Of a stretch of DNA of 64,000 bases, positions 15,774 to 25,238 are shown in pieces. How positions within the stretch are numbered: the stretch's first letter is position 1; each line of letters opens with the position of its first letter. Source of the stretch: Firmicutes bacterium ADurb.Bin193 (lineage in GTDB: Bacteria; Bacillota; Clostridia; Monoglobales; Firm-18). The notes below the pieces were generated by a model that was not told the origin of the DNA, made no database searches, and worked only from the letters and a program-made list of their open reading frames with translations. Made by a program: the position numbers and the translations under genes. The stretch spans positions 41,514 to 105,513 of the forward strand of contig MWCQ01000009.1 of the NCBI GenBank assembly GCA_002070105.1, given 5' to 3'.

Positions 15774-16646
15774 TTGAATAAAAAAATATTTATCATCGGA
15801 GGGGATTTGCGTCAGGTTAATGTTGCAAATATGCTTTCCGATTATCAATACAAAGTGAGCGTATTCGGATTCGGCAAAAATATGGACTTTGCAAAGGGAG
15901 TGAAGGTTGAAAAAACGCTTGAGAACGGCCTTTCGGATGCGGATATTATTGTATTGCCGCTTCCTTGCTGTGTTGACAATGAAACGGTAAATATGCCGAT
16001 GTCCGACGATGTGGTTTTGATATCGGAGCTGTTTAAAGCGGTAAATAAGAATCAGATAATAGTAGCGGGAATGGTCAGTGAAAAAATTGCGGAGCTTGCT
16101 AAAATATATAACATATACATAGCAGACTATTTTAAGCGTGAAGAGCTTGAAATATCCAACGCTATACCGACTGTTGAGGGCGCTATTCAAATAGCAATGG
16201 AGGAAACGCCCTTTACCATACACAACAGTCGCTGTCTGGTTGTCGGCTATGGAAGGATAGGCAGGCTTCTTTGTGCGGCGCTTAAAAGCCTTGGCGCCGA
16301 TGTAACCGTTTCCGCAAGAAAATGCTCGGATTTCGCATGGATAAATGCCTTCTCGTATCACTGCGTTCACACCTCACAGCTTGAAAAAGCAATATCCGAT
16401 ATGGATATTGTTTTTAACACGGTACCCCATCCCGTGCTTGACAAAACGGTATTGGAAAAAGTAAGCCCCGATTGCTTAATAATAGATTTGGCAAGCAAGC
16501 CGGGCGGAGTCGATTTCGAAGCGGCGTCAATGCTCGGACGAAAAGTAATATGGGCGCTGTCGCTTCCGGGTAAGGTAGCTCCCGTTACGGCAGGAAAAAT
16601 GATAACCGAGACAATAATTAACCTGTTGGAAGAACTGGGGGTGTAA
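15774..16646 (+). CDS. spoVFA: Dipicolinate synthase subunit A
   Basis: A 290-residue subunit of the enzyme that oxidises dihydrodipicolinate to dipicolinic acid, which fills the spore core with calcium. The N-terminal part begins with FIIGGDLRQ and the second Rossmann region has VVGYGRIGRLL near 152-162 followed by a segment typical of the family (DIVFNTVPHPVLD). TTG 15774 follows CAGGAGG at 15758-15763. It is followed by spoVFB with 3 bases between them. Expected mother-cell expression, late in sporulation. Confidence 0.94.
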   Translation: MNKKIFIIGGDLRQVNVANMLSDYQYKVSVFGFGKNMDFAKGVKVEKTLENGLSDADIIVLPLPCCVDNETVNMPMSDDVVLISELFKAVNKNQIIVAGMVSEKIAELAKIYNIYIADYFKREELEISNAIPTVEGAIQIAMEETPFTIHNSRCLVVGYGRIGRLLCAALKSLGADVTVSARKCSDFAWINAFSYHCVHTSQLEKAISDMDIVFNTVPHPVLDKTVLEKVSPDCLIIDLASKPGGVDFEAASMLGRKVIWALSLPGKVAPVTAGKMITETIINLLEELGV

Positions 16647-16649
16647 AGA

Positions 16650-17240
16650 TTGGAACTTAAGAATGCGAGAATCGGATTTGCACTTACCGGCTCGTTTTGT
16701 ACCATACCCGATATGCTTGTAACGCTTGAAGAGCTTGTCGGGCTTTGTGCGGATGTTATTCCGATAATGTCGGAAATAGTATATACAACGGATACCCGTT
16801 TTTTCAATGCGAAAGATTTAATAAGACATGTTGAGGAAATAACCAAAAAGGAGGTTATACACTCAATTAAAGCGGCGGAGCCGATCGGTCCGCAAAAGCT
16901 TATGGATGCGCTTGTAATCGCGCCCTGTACAGGCAACACCCTCTCGAAAATCGCAAACGGAATAAATGACACCACGGTAACCATGGCGTCAAAGGCACAT
17001 CTTCGAAACAAAAGACCTCTTATTATTGCCGTTTCCACAAATGACGGACTTGGAATAAACGCAAAAAACATCGGACAGCTCTTAAGCGTAAAAAATATAT
17101 TTTTTGTCCCGTTTTCACAGGATGATGCGGTTAAAAAGCCAAACTCGCTTATAGCGAAGCCCGAGCTTGTAATTCCGACGATTGCGGAAGCGCTAAAAGG
17201 CGAACAGCTGCAACCCGTTTTATATAACATCCCTGTATAA
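16650..17240 (+). CDS. spoVFB: Dipicolinate synthase subunit B
   Basis: A 196-residue flavoprotein-fold subunit (UbiX/Dfp-like) that pairs with SpoVFA. It starts with IGFALTGSFCT, the family's flavin-type fold, and contains APCTGNTLSKIANG, the usual signature. TTG 16650 lies behind GGGGGTG at the end of spoVFA, which implies coupled translation. Length and order match Bacillus and Clostridium spoVF operons. Confidence 0.94.
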   Translation: MELKNARIGFALTGSFCTIPDMLVTLEELVGLCADVIPIMSEIVYTTDTRFFNAKDLIRHVEEITKKEVIHSIKAAEPIGPQKLMDALVIAPCTGNTLSKIANGINDTTVTMASKAHLRNKRPLIIAVSTNDGLGINAKNIGQLLSVKNIFFVPFSQDDAVKKPNSLIAKPELVIPTIAEALKGEQLQPVLYNIPV

Positions 17241-17263
17241 TACGCCATTGCGTTTGTTTTTTG

Positions 17264-17292
17264 TTTACAAGACAGCATATGTTTGGTATAAT
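17264..17292 (+). promoter_or_regulatory. Sigma-A promoter of the yqeG-aroE operon
   Basis: TTTACA (17264-17269), 17-base spacer, TATAAT (17287-17292). The start would be near 17299, leaving a leader of only about 13 bases before TTG 17312. It overlaps the ATG at 17261, which argues against that codon as the start. Confidence 0.65.
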
Positions 17293-17311
17293 AAGCCAAG
17301 AGGTGAAAAAT

Positions 17312-18616
17312 TTGAGCCGTTTTACTCCGACCGAATATGTAAACAGTATATATGATATAGATATTACAAAACTGAAAAATGACGGAATCAAGGTTTTGGT
17401 ATTGGATATCGACAATACCCTGGTCCCCGCCAAAGTAAGAGTTCCGACGGAATTTGTACTTAAGTGGATTGAGGAGGCAAAGGCTATCGGCTTGGAGGTT
17501 ATACTGCTTTCGAACAATTCCAAGGGGCGTGTCGATGAATTTAACAGCACCCTCGGGCTTTACGCTATACATAGAGCGTACAAGCCTCTTAAAAGGTGCT
17601 TTAACCGGATTATGGAAAAATACGGTGTTACAAGGTGTGAAATATGTATGATAGGCGACCAGATTTTTACCGATATATGGGGCGCCAACAATGCGGGTGT
17701 AATGTCGATACTGGTTATGCCGATGTCTGCGGAGGAGGGTCTGGGAATACGGTTTAAAAGGATAATCGAAAACATTGTGATTAAAAAACACAGGAAGGAC
17801 ACATACTGTCTTATAGGCAACCCTGTTGCGCACAGCAAGTCGCCCGTTTTGCATGAGGCGGTATATAAATATTACGGCATAAATGCCAGATACCTGCTTT
17901 GCCGCGTAAGGCGAGAGGATTTGGGCTGTACGGTGGCGCAATTCAAAAGAACGGGTGTAAAGGGGTTTAACATTACAGTGCCCTACAAGCAGGATATCAT
18001 ACCTTTTTTAGACAGCGTTACCGAACACGCAAAGAAAATCGGCTCGGTAAACACGGTTAAAATTGAGGGCGGAAAAACGGTGGGCTACAATACTGACGGT
18101 GACGGATTTGTAAAACAGCTTTTGTCCGACAATACGGAAATAGCGGACAAGCGCATTAAGATGATCGGCGCGGGGGGCTCCGCTCCCGCTCTGGTATATG
18201 CGCTTATATCACAGGGCGCGAAAAGCATTATCATATATAACAGAACCTTTCAAAAGGCCGAGGATATCGCAAGCGGATATGAAAATGTTTATGCAAAGCC
18301 TCTTTGCGATTTTACCGCGGATGAGTGCGACATACTTATAAACACAACCTCGGTGGGTCTTTCGCCCGACCGGGATAAATCTCCTGTCGAAAGCCTTGAC
18401 GGAATATCCGAAAGCACGGTGGTATACGACATTATATACAGCCCGCCTGTTACGAAATTTATGGAGATGGCGCAAAAGAAAGGGTGCAAGGCATACAACG
18501 GCTTGAAAACCCTTGTTTATCAGGGGCTTATTGCGGACGAAATATGGTTTTCACGGGACATAACAGACGATACCCTCGTAGAAGGTATTTTAAGGGAGAT
18601 GAAGGACAAAAGGTGA
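17312..18616 (+). CDS. Fusion of YqeG-type HAD phosphatase and shikimate dehydrogenase
   Basis: One 434-residue open frame holding two enzymes. Residues 1 to ~160 are a HAD-IIIA phosphatase of the YqeG/phosphatidylglycerophosphatase type: DIDNT at 32-36, SNN at 68-70, Lys92 and GDQIFTD at 115-121. Residues ~165-434 are a complete AroE: SKSP at 175-178, catalytic Lys226 in NITVPYK, Asp262 in NTDGDG and the nucleotide loop GAGGSA near 286-291. AroE reduces 3-dehydroshikimate to shikimate with NADPH. In Bacillus yqeG, yqeH and aroE are separate neighbours, so the fusion may follow loss of yqeH. No stop or ribosome site separates the halves. TTG 17312 follows AAGAGGTG. Confidence 0.9.
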   Translation: MSRFTPTEYVNSIYDIDITKLKNDGIKVLVLDIDNTLVPAKVRVPTEFVLKWIEEAKAIGLEVILLSNNSKGRVDEFNSTLGLYAIHRAYKPLKRCFNRIMEKYGVTRCEICMIGDQIFTDIWGANNAGVMSILVMPMSAEEGLGIRFKRIIENIVIKKHRKDTYCLIGNPVAHSKSPVLHEAVYKYYGINARYLLCRVRREDLGCTVAQFKRTGVKGFNITVPYKQDIIPFLDSVTEHAKKIGSVNTVKIEGGKTVGYNTDGDGFVKQLLSDNTEIADKRIKMIGAGGSAPALVYALISQGAKSIIIYNRTFQKAEDIASGYENVYAKPLCDFTADECDILINTTSVGLSPDRDKSPVESLDGISESTVVYDIIYSPPVTKFMEMAQKKGCKAYNGLKTLVYQGLIADEIWFSRDITDDTLVEGILREMKDKR

Positions 18617-19506
18617 GTACAAAAATAAGGTTCGGTACCGCGGGAAACCCCGAAAGCTTTTATGAAAAAGGAGGAAAATCCTCGCTCGAAATGCCGAAAT
18701 GGCTTTCGGATATGGGTCTTAGCGCATACGAATATCAATGCGGAAGGGGCGTCAAAATATCCTCCGAAAGCGCAAAGGCGCTGAGGAAAGAGGCGAAAAA
18801 GCACGGGGTTAGTTTAAGCGTTCACTCACCGTATTATATAAATATATCGTCGGACGACGATGCGAAAATCGAAAGCTCGATGAATTATATAATGCAGTCC
18901 GCAAGGGCGGCGGCAAATATGGGTGCAAAGCGAATCGTCCTGCACATGGGCTCTGCGGGGAAAATGACAAGAAGGGCGGCAATGGAAATATCAAAGCGGA
19001 CGGTTTTGCGCGCGCTTTCGGAAATGGACAACGAAGGGCTCGGCGATATAAGCCTGTGCCCGGAAACAATGGGCAAGATAAACCGAATGGGAACTCTCGA
19101 CGAGGTTTTGGAGCTTTGCAGGCTTGACGAGAGGCTTATCCCCACAATAGATTTCGGTCATCTTAATTCAAGAGGCCTCGGAAATCTTGTAACCGTCGAA
19201 GATTTTCGGGAGGTTACCGCAAGGATTAAAAAGGTTTTGGGCGGTTACAGGGCGAAAAACTTTCATACCCATTTCAGTAAAATAGAGTTTACAAGCGCCG
19301 GAGAAAAAAGGCATCTGACTTTTGCCGCTACCGAATACGGCCCCGAATTCGGGCCTTTTGCAAAGGTTTTGGTAGAGGACGGGCTTACCCCCGTAATAAT
19401 ATGCGAGTCGGCGGGCACTCAGGCTGAGGACGCCGCCGAAATGAAAAGAATCTATGAGGAGGCGTTAAAAAATGCGGATAATGGTGATAAACGGACCGAA
19501 TCTTAA
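18613..19506 (+). CDS. TIM-barrel protein, endonuclease IV / sugar-phosphate isomerase-like
   Basis: A 297-residue AP-endonuclease-2 superfamily protein. Motifs include HSPYYIN and HMGSAG early, CPETMGKI in the middle, TIDFGHLNSRG and FHTHFSKIEF later, with histidines, Glu and Asp placed like the metal ligands of endonuclease IV. It resembles the deoxyribonuclease-IV-like family found in clostridia. The GTG start at 18613 overlaps the stop of the fusion gene by four bases (GTGA); the annotated longer frame from 18484 lies inside aroE. Its 3' end overlaps aroQ by 35 bases. DNA repair and sugar epimerase roles are both possible. Confidence 0.8.
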   Translation: MSTKIRFGTAGNPESFYEKGGKSSLEMPKWLSDMGLSAYEYQCGRGVKISSESAKALRKEAKKHGVSLSVHSPYYINISSDDDAKIESSMNYIMQSARAAANMGAKRIVLHMGSAGKMTRRAAMEISKRTVLRALSEMDNEGLGDISLCPETMGKINRMGTLDEVLELCRLDERLIPTIDFGHLNSRGLGNLVTVEDFREVTARIKKVLGGYRAKNFHTHFSKIEFTSAGEKRHLTFAATEYGPEFGPFAKVLVEDGLTPVIICESAGTQAEDAAEMKRIYEEALKNADNGDKRTES

Positions 19507-19903
19507 TATGCTCGGAACCCGTGAGCCCCAGACCTACGGACAGGAAACTCTTGAGTCCGTCAACGAAAGAATCAAAAGGCGCGCCGAGCAGCGCGGCCTT
19601 TCGGCTGACTTTTTCCAGTCCAACGACGAGGGCGAGCTTGTGAGCAAAATACAGTCCTGCCGTGAGGGGTATGACGGAATTATTATCAATGCGGGGGCAT
19701 ATACCCATTACAGCTATGCCATTCGCGACGCTATAACGGCGGTGGGAGTGCCGACCGTTGAGGTGCATATTTCAAACATATATGCCCGTGAGGAATTCAG
19801 GCAAACATCCGTTATTTCGGCAGTTTGCCGCGGGATTATTTGCGGCTTCGGAACAAACGGTTATCTTCTTGCCGTAGATGCTCTTGCGGAGCTTTCGAAA
19901 TGA
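19472..19903 (+). CDS. aroQ: Type II 3-dehydroquinate dehydratase
   Basis: A 143-residue type II dehydroquinase, which dehydrates 3-dehydroquinate to 3-dehydroshikimate, the substrate of the AroE half encoded just upstream. The N-terminal NGPNLNMLGTREP motif carries the active-site loop arginine (Arg17) and Tyr22. The central INAGAYTHYS and EVHISNIYAREEFR segments hold the other active-site residues. ATG 19472 lies inside the end of the TIM-barrel gene and the stop overlaps the next start (ATGA), so translation is coupled. Confidence 0.95.
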   Translation: MRIMVINGPNLNMLGTREPQTYGQETLESVNERIKRRAEQRGLSADFFQSNDEGELVSKIQSCREGYDGIIINAGAYTHYSYAIRDAITAVGVPTVEVHISNIYAREEFRQTSVISAVCRGIICGFGTNGYLLAVDALAELSK

Positions 19904-20949
19904 GAGTAAAAGCGGTACAGGAAATACTTAAAAAGCATGGAACGGACGGTATTCTCATCACCTCAACGGAAAACAGGCGCTATGTAAGCGGGTTTACGGG
20001 CGGCGACGGCATTATTCTTATAACGCTGTCGGATTCCGTGCTTTTTGTCGACGGACGGTACACAATTCAGGCACAGCTTGAGGCAAAGGAGTTTACGGTA
20101 ATCACCTTTAAAACAAAGCCGTACGGTCTTTTGAAGGATTACAACTTAAAAAACCTGTTTATAGAGGATACAAAGCTTCCGCTTTCGGATTATAAGTCAT
20201 TAAAGGAAACTCTTTTGGGAACCTGCTTTCACAACGGCTCATGGGTTTTGGACGAGCTACGTATGATAAAATCACCAGACGAGGCGGAAAAAATAAAAAA
20301 GGCGGCCGAAATTGCCGACAACGCCTTTTCTCATATACTAAATTTCATAAAAGAGGGAATGAGCGAAAGGGATATTGCCCTTGAGCTTGAGTTTTTTATG
20401 CGCAGCAGGGGGGCGGAGGGTATTTCGTTTGACACAATCATCGCCTCCGCCGAGAGAAGCGCGCTTCCTCACGCCTCTTTGACCGACAGAAAAATTGCTT
20501 TAGGCGATGTACTGCTTATAGATTTCGGCTGTAAATTCGAGGGCTATTGCTCCGACATGACAAGAACCGTTGCGGTGGGAAAAGCCTCCGATGAGTTTAA
20601 AAAGGTTTATAAAACCGCTCTCACCGCGCAAAACGAGGCGCTGTCCAATATAAAGGCGGGTGCGCCCTGCCGTGATATTGATGCCTATGCGCGCAGGGTG
20701 ATTGAGAGTGCGGGCTATGGCGCGTATTTTGCACATTCACTCGGTCACGGGGTCGGACTTAATGTGCATGAAAAGCCCGTTGTTTCCACCGGCTCGGACG
20801 GGGTTTTATGCTCAGGCAATGTAATAACTGTCGAGCCCGGCATATACCTTCAAAATAAATTCGGCGTAAGGATTGAGGATTTGGTTTTGGTTACGGATAC
20901 GGGTTTTGATAATTTCACACATTCCCCGAAAGAGCTTATAATCATATAA
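19900..20949 (+). CDS. M24-family Xaa-Pro aminopeptidase
   Basis: A 349-residue metallopeptidase that removes residues before proline. The N-terminal creatinase-like domain (about 1-125) includes TSTENRRYVSGFTG, and the C-terminal pita-bread domain carries the dimetal ligands: Asp in DFGCKFEGY, Asp in CSDMTRT, His in HSLGHGVGL, Glu in VEPGIY and Glu in VRIEDLV. ATG 19900 overlaps the aroQ stop by four bases; the longer frame from 19825 lies inside aroQ. In Bacillus a similar peptidase gene precedes efp, as here. Confidence 0.93.
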   Translation: MRVKAVQEILKKHGTDGILITSTENRRYVSGFTGGDGIILITLSDSVLFVDGRYTIQAQLEAKEFTVITFKTKPYGLLKDYNLKNLFIEDTKLPLSDYKSLKETLLGTCFHNGSWVLDELRMIKSPDEAEKIKKAAEIADNAFSHILNFIKEGMSERDIALELEFFMRSRGAEGISFDTIIASAERSALPHASLTDRKIALGDVLLIDFGCKFEGYCSDMTRTVAVGKASDEFKKVYKTALTAQNEALSNIKAGAPCRDIDAYARRVIESAGYGAYFAHSLGHGVGLNVHEKPVVSTGSDGVLCSGNVITVEPGIYLQNKFGVRIEDLVLVTDTGFDNFTHSPKELIII

Positions 20950-20998
20950 CGGCAACCTTCTGACATACCGTAATGCCTCTTGCTGTCTATCCCCTATT

Positions 20999-21085
20999 TA
21001 TATACGGAAGGTATCGGGGCTTTTGTTGGCGGCTTCGGTGCCTGCAAGGCTTTTGATTGCCATCCTTCTTCCTCTTCCGTATATA
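20999..21085. other. Structured element between pepP-like gene and efp promoter
   Basis: Twelve-base perfect inverted arms, TATATACGGAAG (20999-21010) and CTTCCGTATATA (21074-21085), enclose about 63 bases that can form smaller stems, for example GCAA/TTGC. There is no T-run next to it. It lies before the efp promoter, so it would sit in the peptidase 3' region or in an independent RNA on either strand. I do not recognise it. Confidence 0.5.
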
Positions 21086-21164
21086 TTTCTTTCAAACTAA
21101 AAACGCGAAAACAGTCATCGGTAAGCCTTTTTTCGCAATAACATTATACACTTAAAAATTTTTC

Positions 21165-21193
21165 TTGAATTTTTTTTGATTATAGTATAAAAT
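21165..21193 (+). promoter_or_regulatory. Sigma-A-type promoter of efp
   Basis: TTGAAT (21165-21170), 17-base spacer, TAAAAT (21188-21193). Leader of about 43 bases before ATG 21243. Confidence 0.5.
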
Positions 21194-21242
21194 GTATGCG
21201 ACTTAAATGTATGAAGTAATATTATAAACGGAGGTATTTCCA

Positions 21243-21800
21243 ATGATATCAGCGGGAGAATTCAGGAACGGAGTCACATTCGAATTGGACGGCAATGTCT
21301 ATCAGGTAGTGGAGTTTCAGCATGTTAAGCCGGGCAAGGGCGCTGCTTTTGTAAGAACCAGACTTAAAGATATTATTAACGGCGCTACGGTTGAAAAGAC
21401 CTTCAGACCCACCGACAAGATGCCCAAGGCGCATATTGAGCGCAAGGATATGGAATACTCTTATAATGACGGCGGCCTTTACTATTTTATGGACAAGGAA
21501 ACCTTTGAGCTTGTACCCATCAACGCCAGCGAGATCGGCGATGCGCTTAAGTTTGTCAAGGAAAACGAAACAGTCAAGATTTTAAGCTACAAAGGTTCGA
21601 TATTCGGTATTGAGCCTCCGAACTTTGTGGAGCTTGTGGTTACGGATACGGAGCCGGGTGTCAGAGGCGACACGGCGCAGGGCGCGACAAAGCCGGCAAC
21701 GCTTGAAACAGGTGCAACAATAAGCGTTCCGCTTTTTATAAATCAGGGTGACAGGATCCGTATCGACACAAGAACCGGCGAATATATGGAGCGTGCATAA
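21243..21800 (+). CDS. efp: Translation elongation factor P
   Basis: A 185-residue EF-P, which relieves ribosome stalling at polyproline. The N-terminal KOW-like domain has the loop PGKG with Lys32 at the tip, followed by the two OB domains. Lys32 without an obvious partner modification gene nearby suggests either an unmodified form or a 5-aminopentanol-type modification known in some Firmicutes. ATG 21243 follows GGAGG. Length is typical. Confidence 0.96.
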   Translation: MISAGEFRNGVTFELDGNVYQVVEFQHVKPGKGAAFVRTRLKDIINGATVEKTFRPTDKMPKAHIERKDMEYSYNDGGLYYFMDKETFELVPINASEIGDALKFVKENETVKILSYKGSIFGIEPPNFVELVVTDTEPGVRGDTAQGATKPATLETGATISVPLFINQGDRIRIDTRTGEYMERA

Positions 21801-21833
21801 GCCAAAGAAATTATATTTTAGGAGGACAAAGGA

Positions 21834-22223
21834 ATGTCAATTATTTCAGAAAAGGTATCATATCTGCGTGGTCTTGCCGAGGGTATGAAATTAAACACTG
21901 AAAGTAACGAGGGAAAGCTTATTTCCGAGATACTGGGTGTTTTGGACGAGGTTGCGGAAGATATTAAGTATCTTGAAGACTCCCAGGAGGAGCTTTTCGA
22001 CAGAGTGTATGAGCTTGAGGAAGATGTTTACGACAATGAATACGAATACGACTACTATAATAACGAGGATGACGACGGCTACTGTCTTAAATGCCCCAAC
22101 TGCAACGACGAGTTTGTTTTAGGCTCCGACGAGTTTGAGAGCGACGATGATATTATATGCCCGCGCTGCGGCGAGACTATTGAGTTCGACTGTGACTGTG
22201 ACGACTGTGATGACAGCGAATAA
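21834..22223 (+). CDS. Acidic zinc-ribbon protein, CD1247 N-terminal-domain family
   Basis: A 129-residue protein. The N-terminal helical half (1-60), with VSYLRGLAEGMKL, matches the CD1247 N-terminal domain common in clostridia, always near efp. The C-terminal half is very acidic (runs of Asp, Glu, Tyr) and carries two CxxC knuckles (CPNC and CPRC) that should bind zinc, then a tail rich in CD dipeptides. No function is established. ATG follows AGGAGG. Its 3' end overlaps lspA by 14 bases. Confidence 0.8.
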   Translation: MSIISEKVSYLRGLAEGMKLNTESNEGKLISEILGVLDEVAEDIKYLEDSQEELFDRVYELEEDVYDNEYEYDYYNNEDDDGYCLKCPNCNDEFVLGSDEFESDDDIICPRCGETIEFDCDCDDCDDSE

Positions 22224-22704
22224 CAAGCATAAAAAGCAGTTTTTGCCGTTTATTATAGCGCTTGTTGCCGTTTGTGCCGACCAGTATACGAAAACGCTTG
22301 CGCGCACAGAGCTTTCGGGGGGAAGCGTGCCTGTTGTCGAGGGCGTGTTCCATTTAACCTATGTCGAAAACACGGGCGCCGCCTTCGGAATCTTTCAAAA
22401 CTCCAACGGTTTTTTTATCGTTTTGGTGTCGGCGATACTACTCGGAATAATTGTTTCGCTTTATCTTTTAAAGCCCCAAAGCCTTCTTTTGAAGATAAGC
22501 GCGGGGCTTGTAATGGGCGGTGCGGCGGGCAATCTTATCGACAGGGTTTTCCGCGGTTTTGTCGTTGATTTTCTGGATTTTCGCATTATACGCTACCCCG
22601 TTTTTAACCTTGCCGATATGCTTGTGGTTACGGGCGCGGCGCTTATATGCGTACACCTCATATTCTTTGAACGGAAAGAGGAATCCGAAAGTGCGGACAT
22701 TTAG
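22210..22704 (+). CDS. lspA: Lipoprotein signal peptidase (signal peptidase II)
   Basis: A 164-residue integral membrane aspartic protease that cleaves the signal peptides of prolipoproteins. Four hydrophobic helices are visible, with the catalytic aspartates in GNLIDR (about 121) and FNLADM (about 143) and the family motif NTGAAFG near 61. Start ATG 22210 lies inside the zinc-ribbon gene; the longer frame is an overlap artefact. The window also holds a lipoprotein (the substrate-binding protein at 37.8 kb) for it to act on. Confidence 0.94.
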   Translation: MTANNKHKKQFLPFIIALVAVCADQYTKTLARTELSGGSVPVVEGVFHLTYVENTGAAFGIFQNSNGFFIVLVSAILLGIIVSLYLLKPQSLLLKISAGLVMGGAAGNLIDRVFRGFVVDFLDFRIIRYPVFNLADMLVVTGAALICVHLIFFERKEESESADI

Positions 22705-23590
22705 GCTTATATCCGTTCCCGACATCCGTATAGACAGGTTTATTTCCGAAAATGTGCCGTCGCTGTCACGCTCTTATGCTCAAAGGCTGATAGACGACGG
22801 TTTTGTTTTGGTGGACAAAAAAAGCGTAAAGCGAAATTATGTTCTAAAAAGCGGTCAGGAGATAGAAATCTCCGTTCCCGACCCAAAGCCCCTCACGGCA
22901 CAGGCGGAGGAAATTCCGCTTGACATACTCTATGAGGACGACTGGCTTTTGGTTGTGAACAAGCCGCAGGGAATGGTTGTTCACCCCGCCGCGGGGAACT
23001 TTAGCGGAACACTTGTAAATGCGCTTATAAGTCATTGCGGCGATTCGCTTTCGCAGATAAACGGAGTAATACGCCCGGGGATTGTTCACAGGCTCGACAA
23101 GGACACAAGCGGGCTTTTGCTTGTCGCCAAAAACGACAGGGCGCATATTGACCTTTCGCGCCAGATAAAAGAACATACGGTTACAAGAAAATATATCGCC
23201 ATCGTCCACGGCAACATAACCTCAGATTGCGGCACTGTCGACAGACCAATCGGCAGGCACCCGACGGATCGCAAAAAGATGAGCGTATCGGCAAAAGTGT
23301 CGCGCAATGCCGTTACCCATTACAGGGTTTTACAGAGGTTCGGGAAATATACATACATCGAATGTATCCTCGAAACGGGCAGAACACATCAGATAAGGGT
23401 TCACCTTTCAAGCCTCGGACACCCCGTGCTGGGCGACAAGGTTTACGGTGCGAAAAAAGAAAAATTTGATTTAAAGGGGCAGATGCTACATGCAAAGGTT
23501 TTGGGCTTTACACACCCGAAAACCGCGGAATATATGGAGTTTGACGGCGGCGTACCCCAACGCTTCGAAAAAATATTAAAATTGTTGTAA
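22691..23590 (+). CDS. RluD-family pseudouridine synthase
   Basis: A 299-residue enzyme with an N-terminal S4 RNA-binding domain (about 10-60) and a pseudouridine synthase core. The active motif HRLDKDTSG lies at 133-141, with catalytic Asp136. The KPQGMVVHPA and GRTHQIRVH motifs confirm the RluA/RluD class, which modifies uridines in 23S rRNA. GTG 22691 overlaps lspA by 14 bases. It ends the plus-strand block before the pyr promoter. The Bacillus counterpart is YlyB; the exact target position is not decidable here. Confidence 0.92.
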   Translation: MRTFRLISVPDIRIDRFISENVPSLSRSYAQRLIDDGFVLVDKKSVKRNYVLKSGQEIEISVPDPKPLTAQAEEIPLDILYEDDWLLVVNKPQGMVVHPAAGNFSGTLVNALISHCGDSLSQINGVIRPGIVHRLDKDTSGLLLVAKNDRAHIDLSRQIKEHTVTRKYIAIVHGNITSDCGTVDRPIGRHPTDRKKMSVSAKVSRNAVTHYRVLQRFGKYTYIECILETGRTHQIRVHLSSLGHPVLGDKVYGAKKEKFDLKGQMLHAKVLGFTHPKTAEYMEFDGGVPQRFEKILKLL

Positions 23591-23597
23591 AAAAGTA

Positions 23598-23626
23598 TGG
23601 ACAAACCCTGTTTAATGTGTTATATT
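23598..23626 (+). promoter_or_regulatory. Promoter of the pyr operon
   Basis: TGGACA (23598-23603), 17-base spacer and TATATT (23621-23626). One mismatch in each hexamer. Transcription would start near 23633, directly before the PyrR binding hairpin. Confidence 0.7.
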
Positions 23627-23638
23627 AGGTAAAAGTAA

Positions 23639-23671
23639 ACCTTTAAATTAGTCCTGTGAGGCTGATAAGGT
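23639..23671 (+). promoter_or_regulatory. PyrR-binding anti-antiterminator loop
   Basis: A stem (ACCTT / AAGGT) carries the conserved loop AGTCCTGTGAGGCT at 23650-23663, which matches the AGUCCxGxGAGGCU consensus bound by PyrR with UMP. Bound PyrR favours the downstream terminator, so high pyrimidine stops transcription. Confidence 0.88.
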
Positions 23672-23712
23672 GAAAATATTATAGGGATATTTGTATATTT
23701 TTATAAGTATTT

Positions 23713-25234
<1,522 letters not shown>

Positions 25235-25238
<4 letters not shown>

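Noticed and set aside
16367..17941. Minus-strand open frame of 524 residues
   Set aside because: It lies over spoVFAB and the yqeG-aroE fusion, which have clear motifs; composition is that of a shadow frame.
18484..18612. N-terminal extension of the TIM-barrel protein
   Set aside because: It lies inside aroE, and GTG 18613 overlaps the upstream stop and gives the normal length.
20990..21095. Known riboswitch upstream of efp
   Set aside because: I could not match it to any family I know, and it lies before the efp promoter rather than in its leader.
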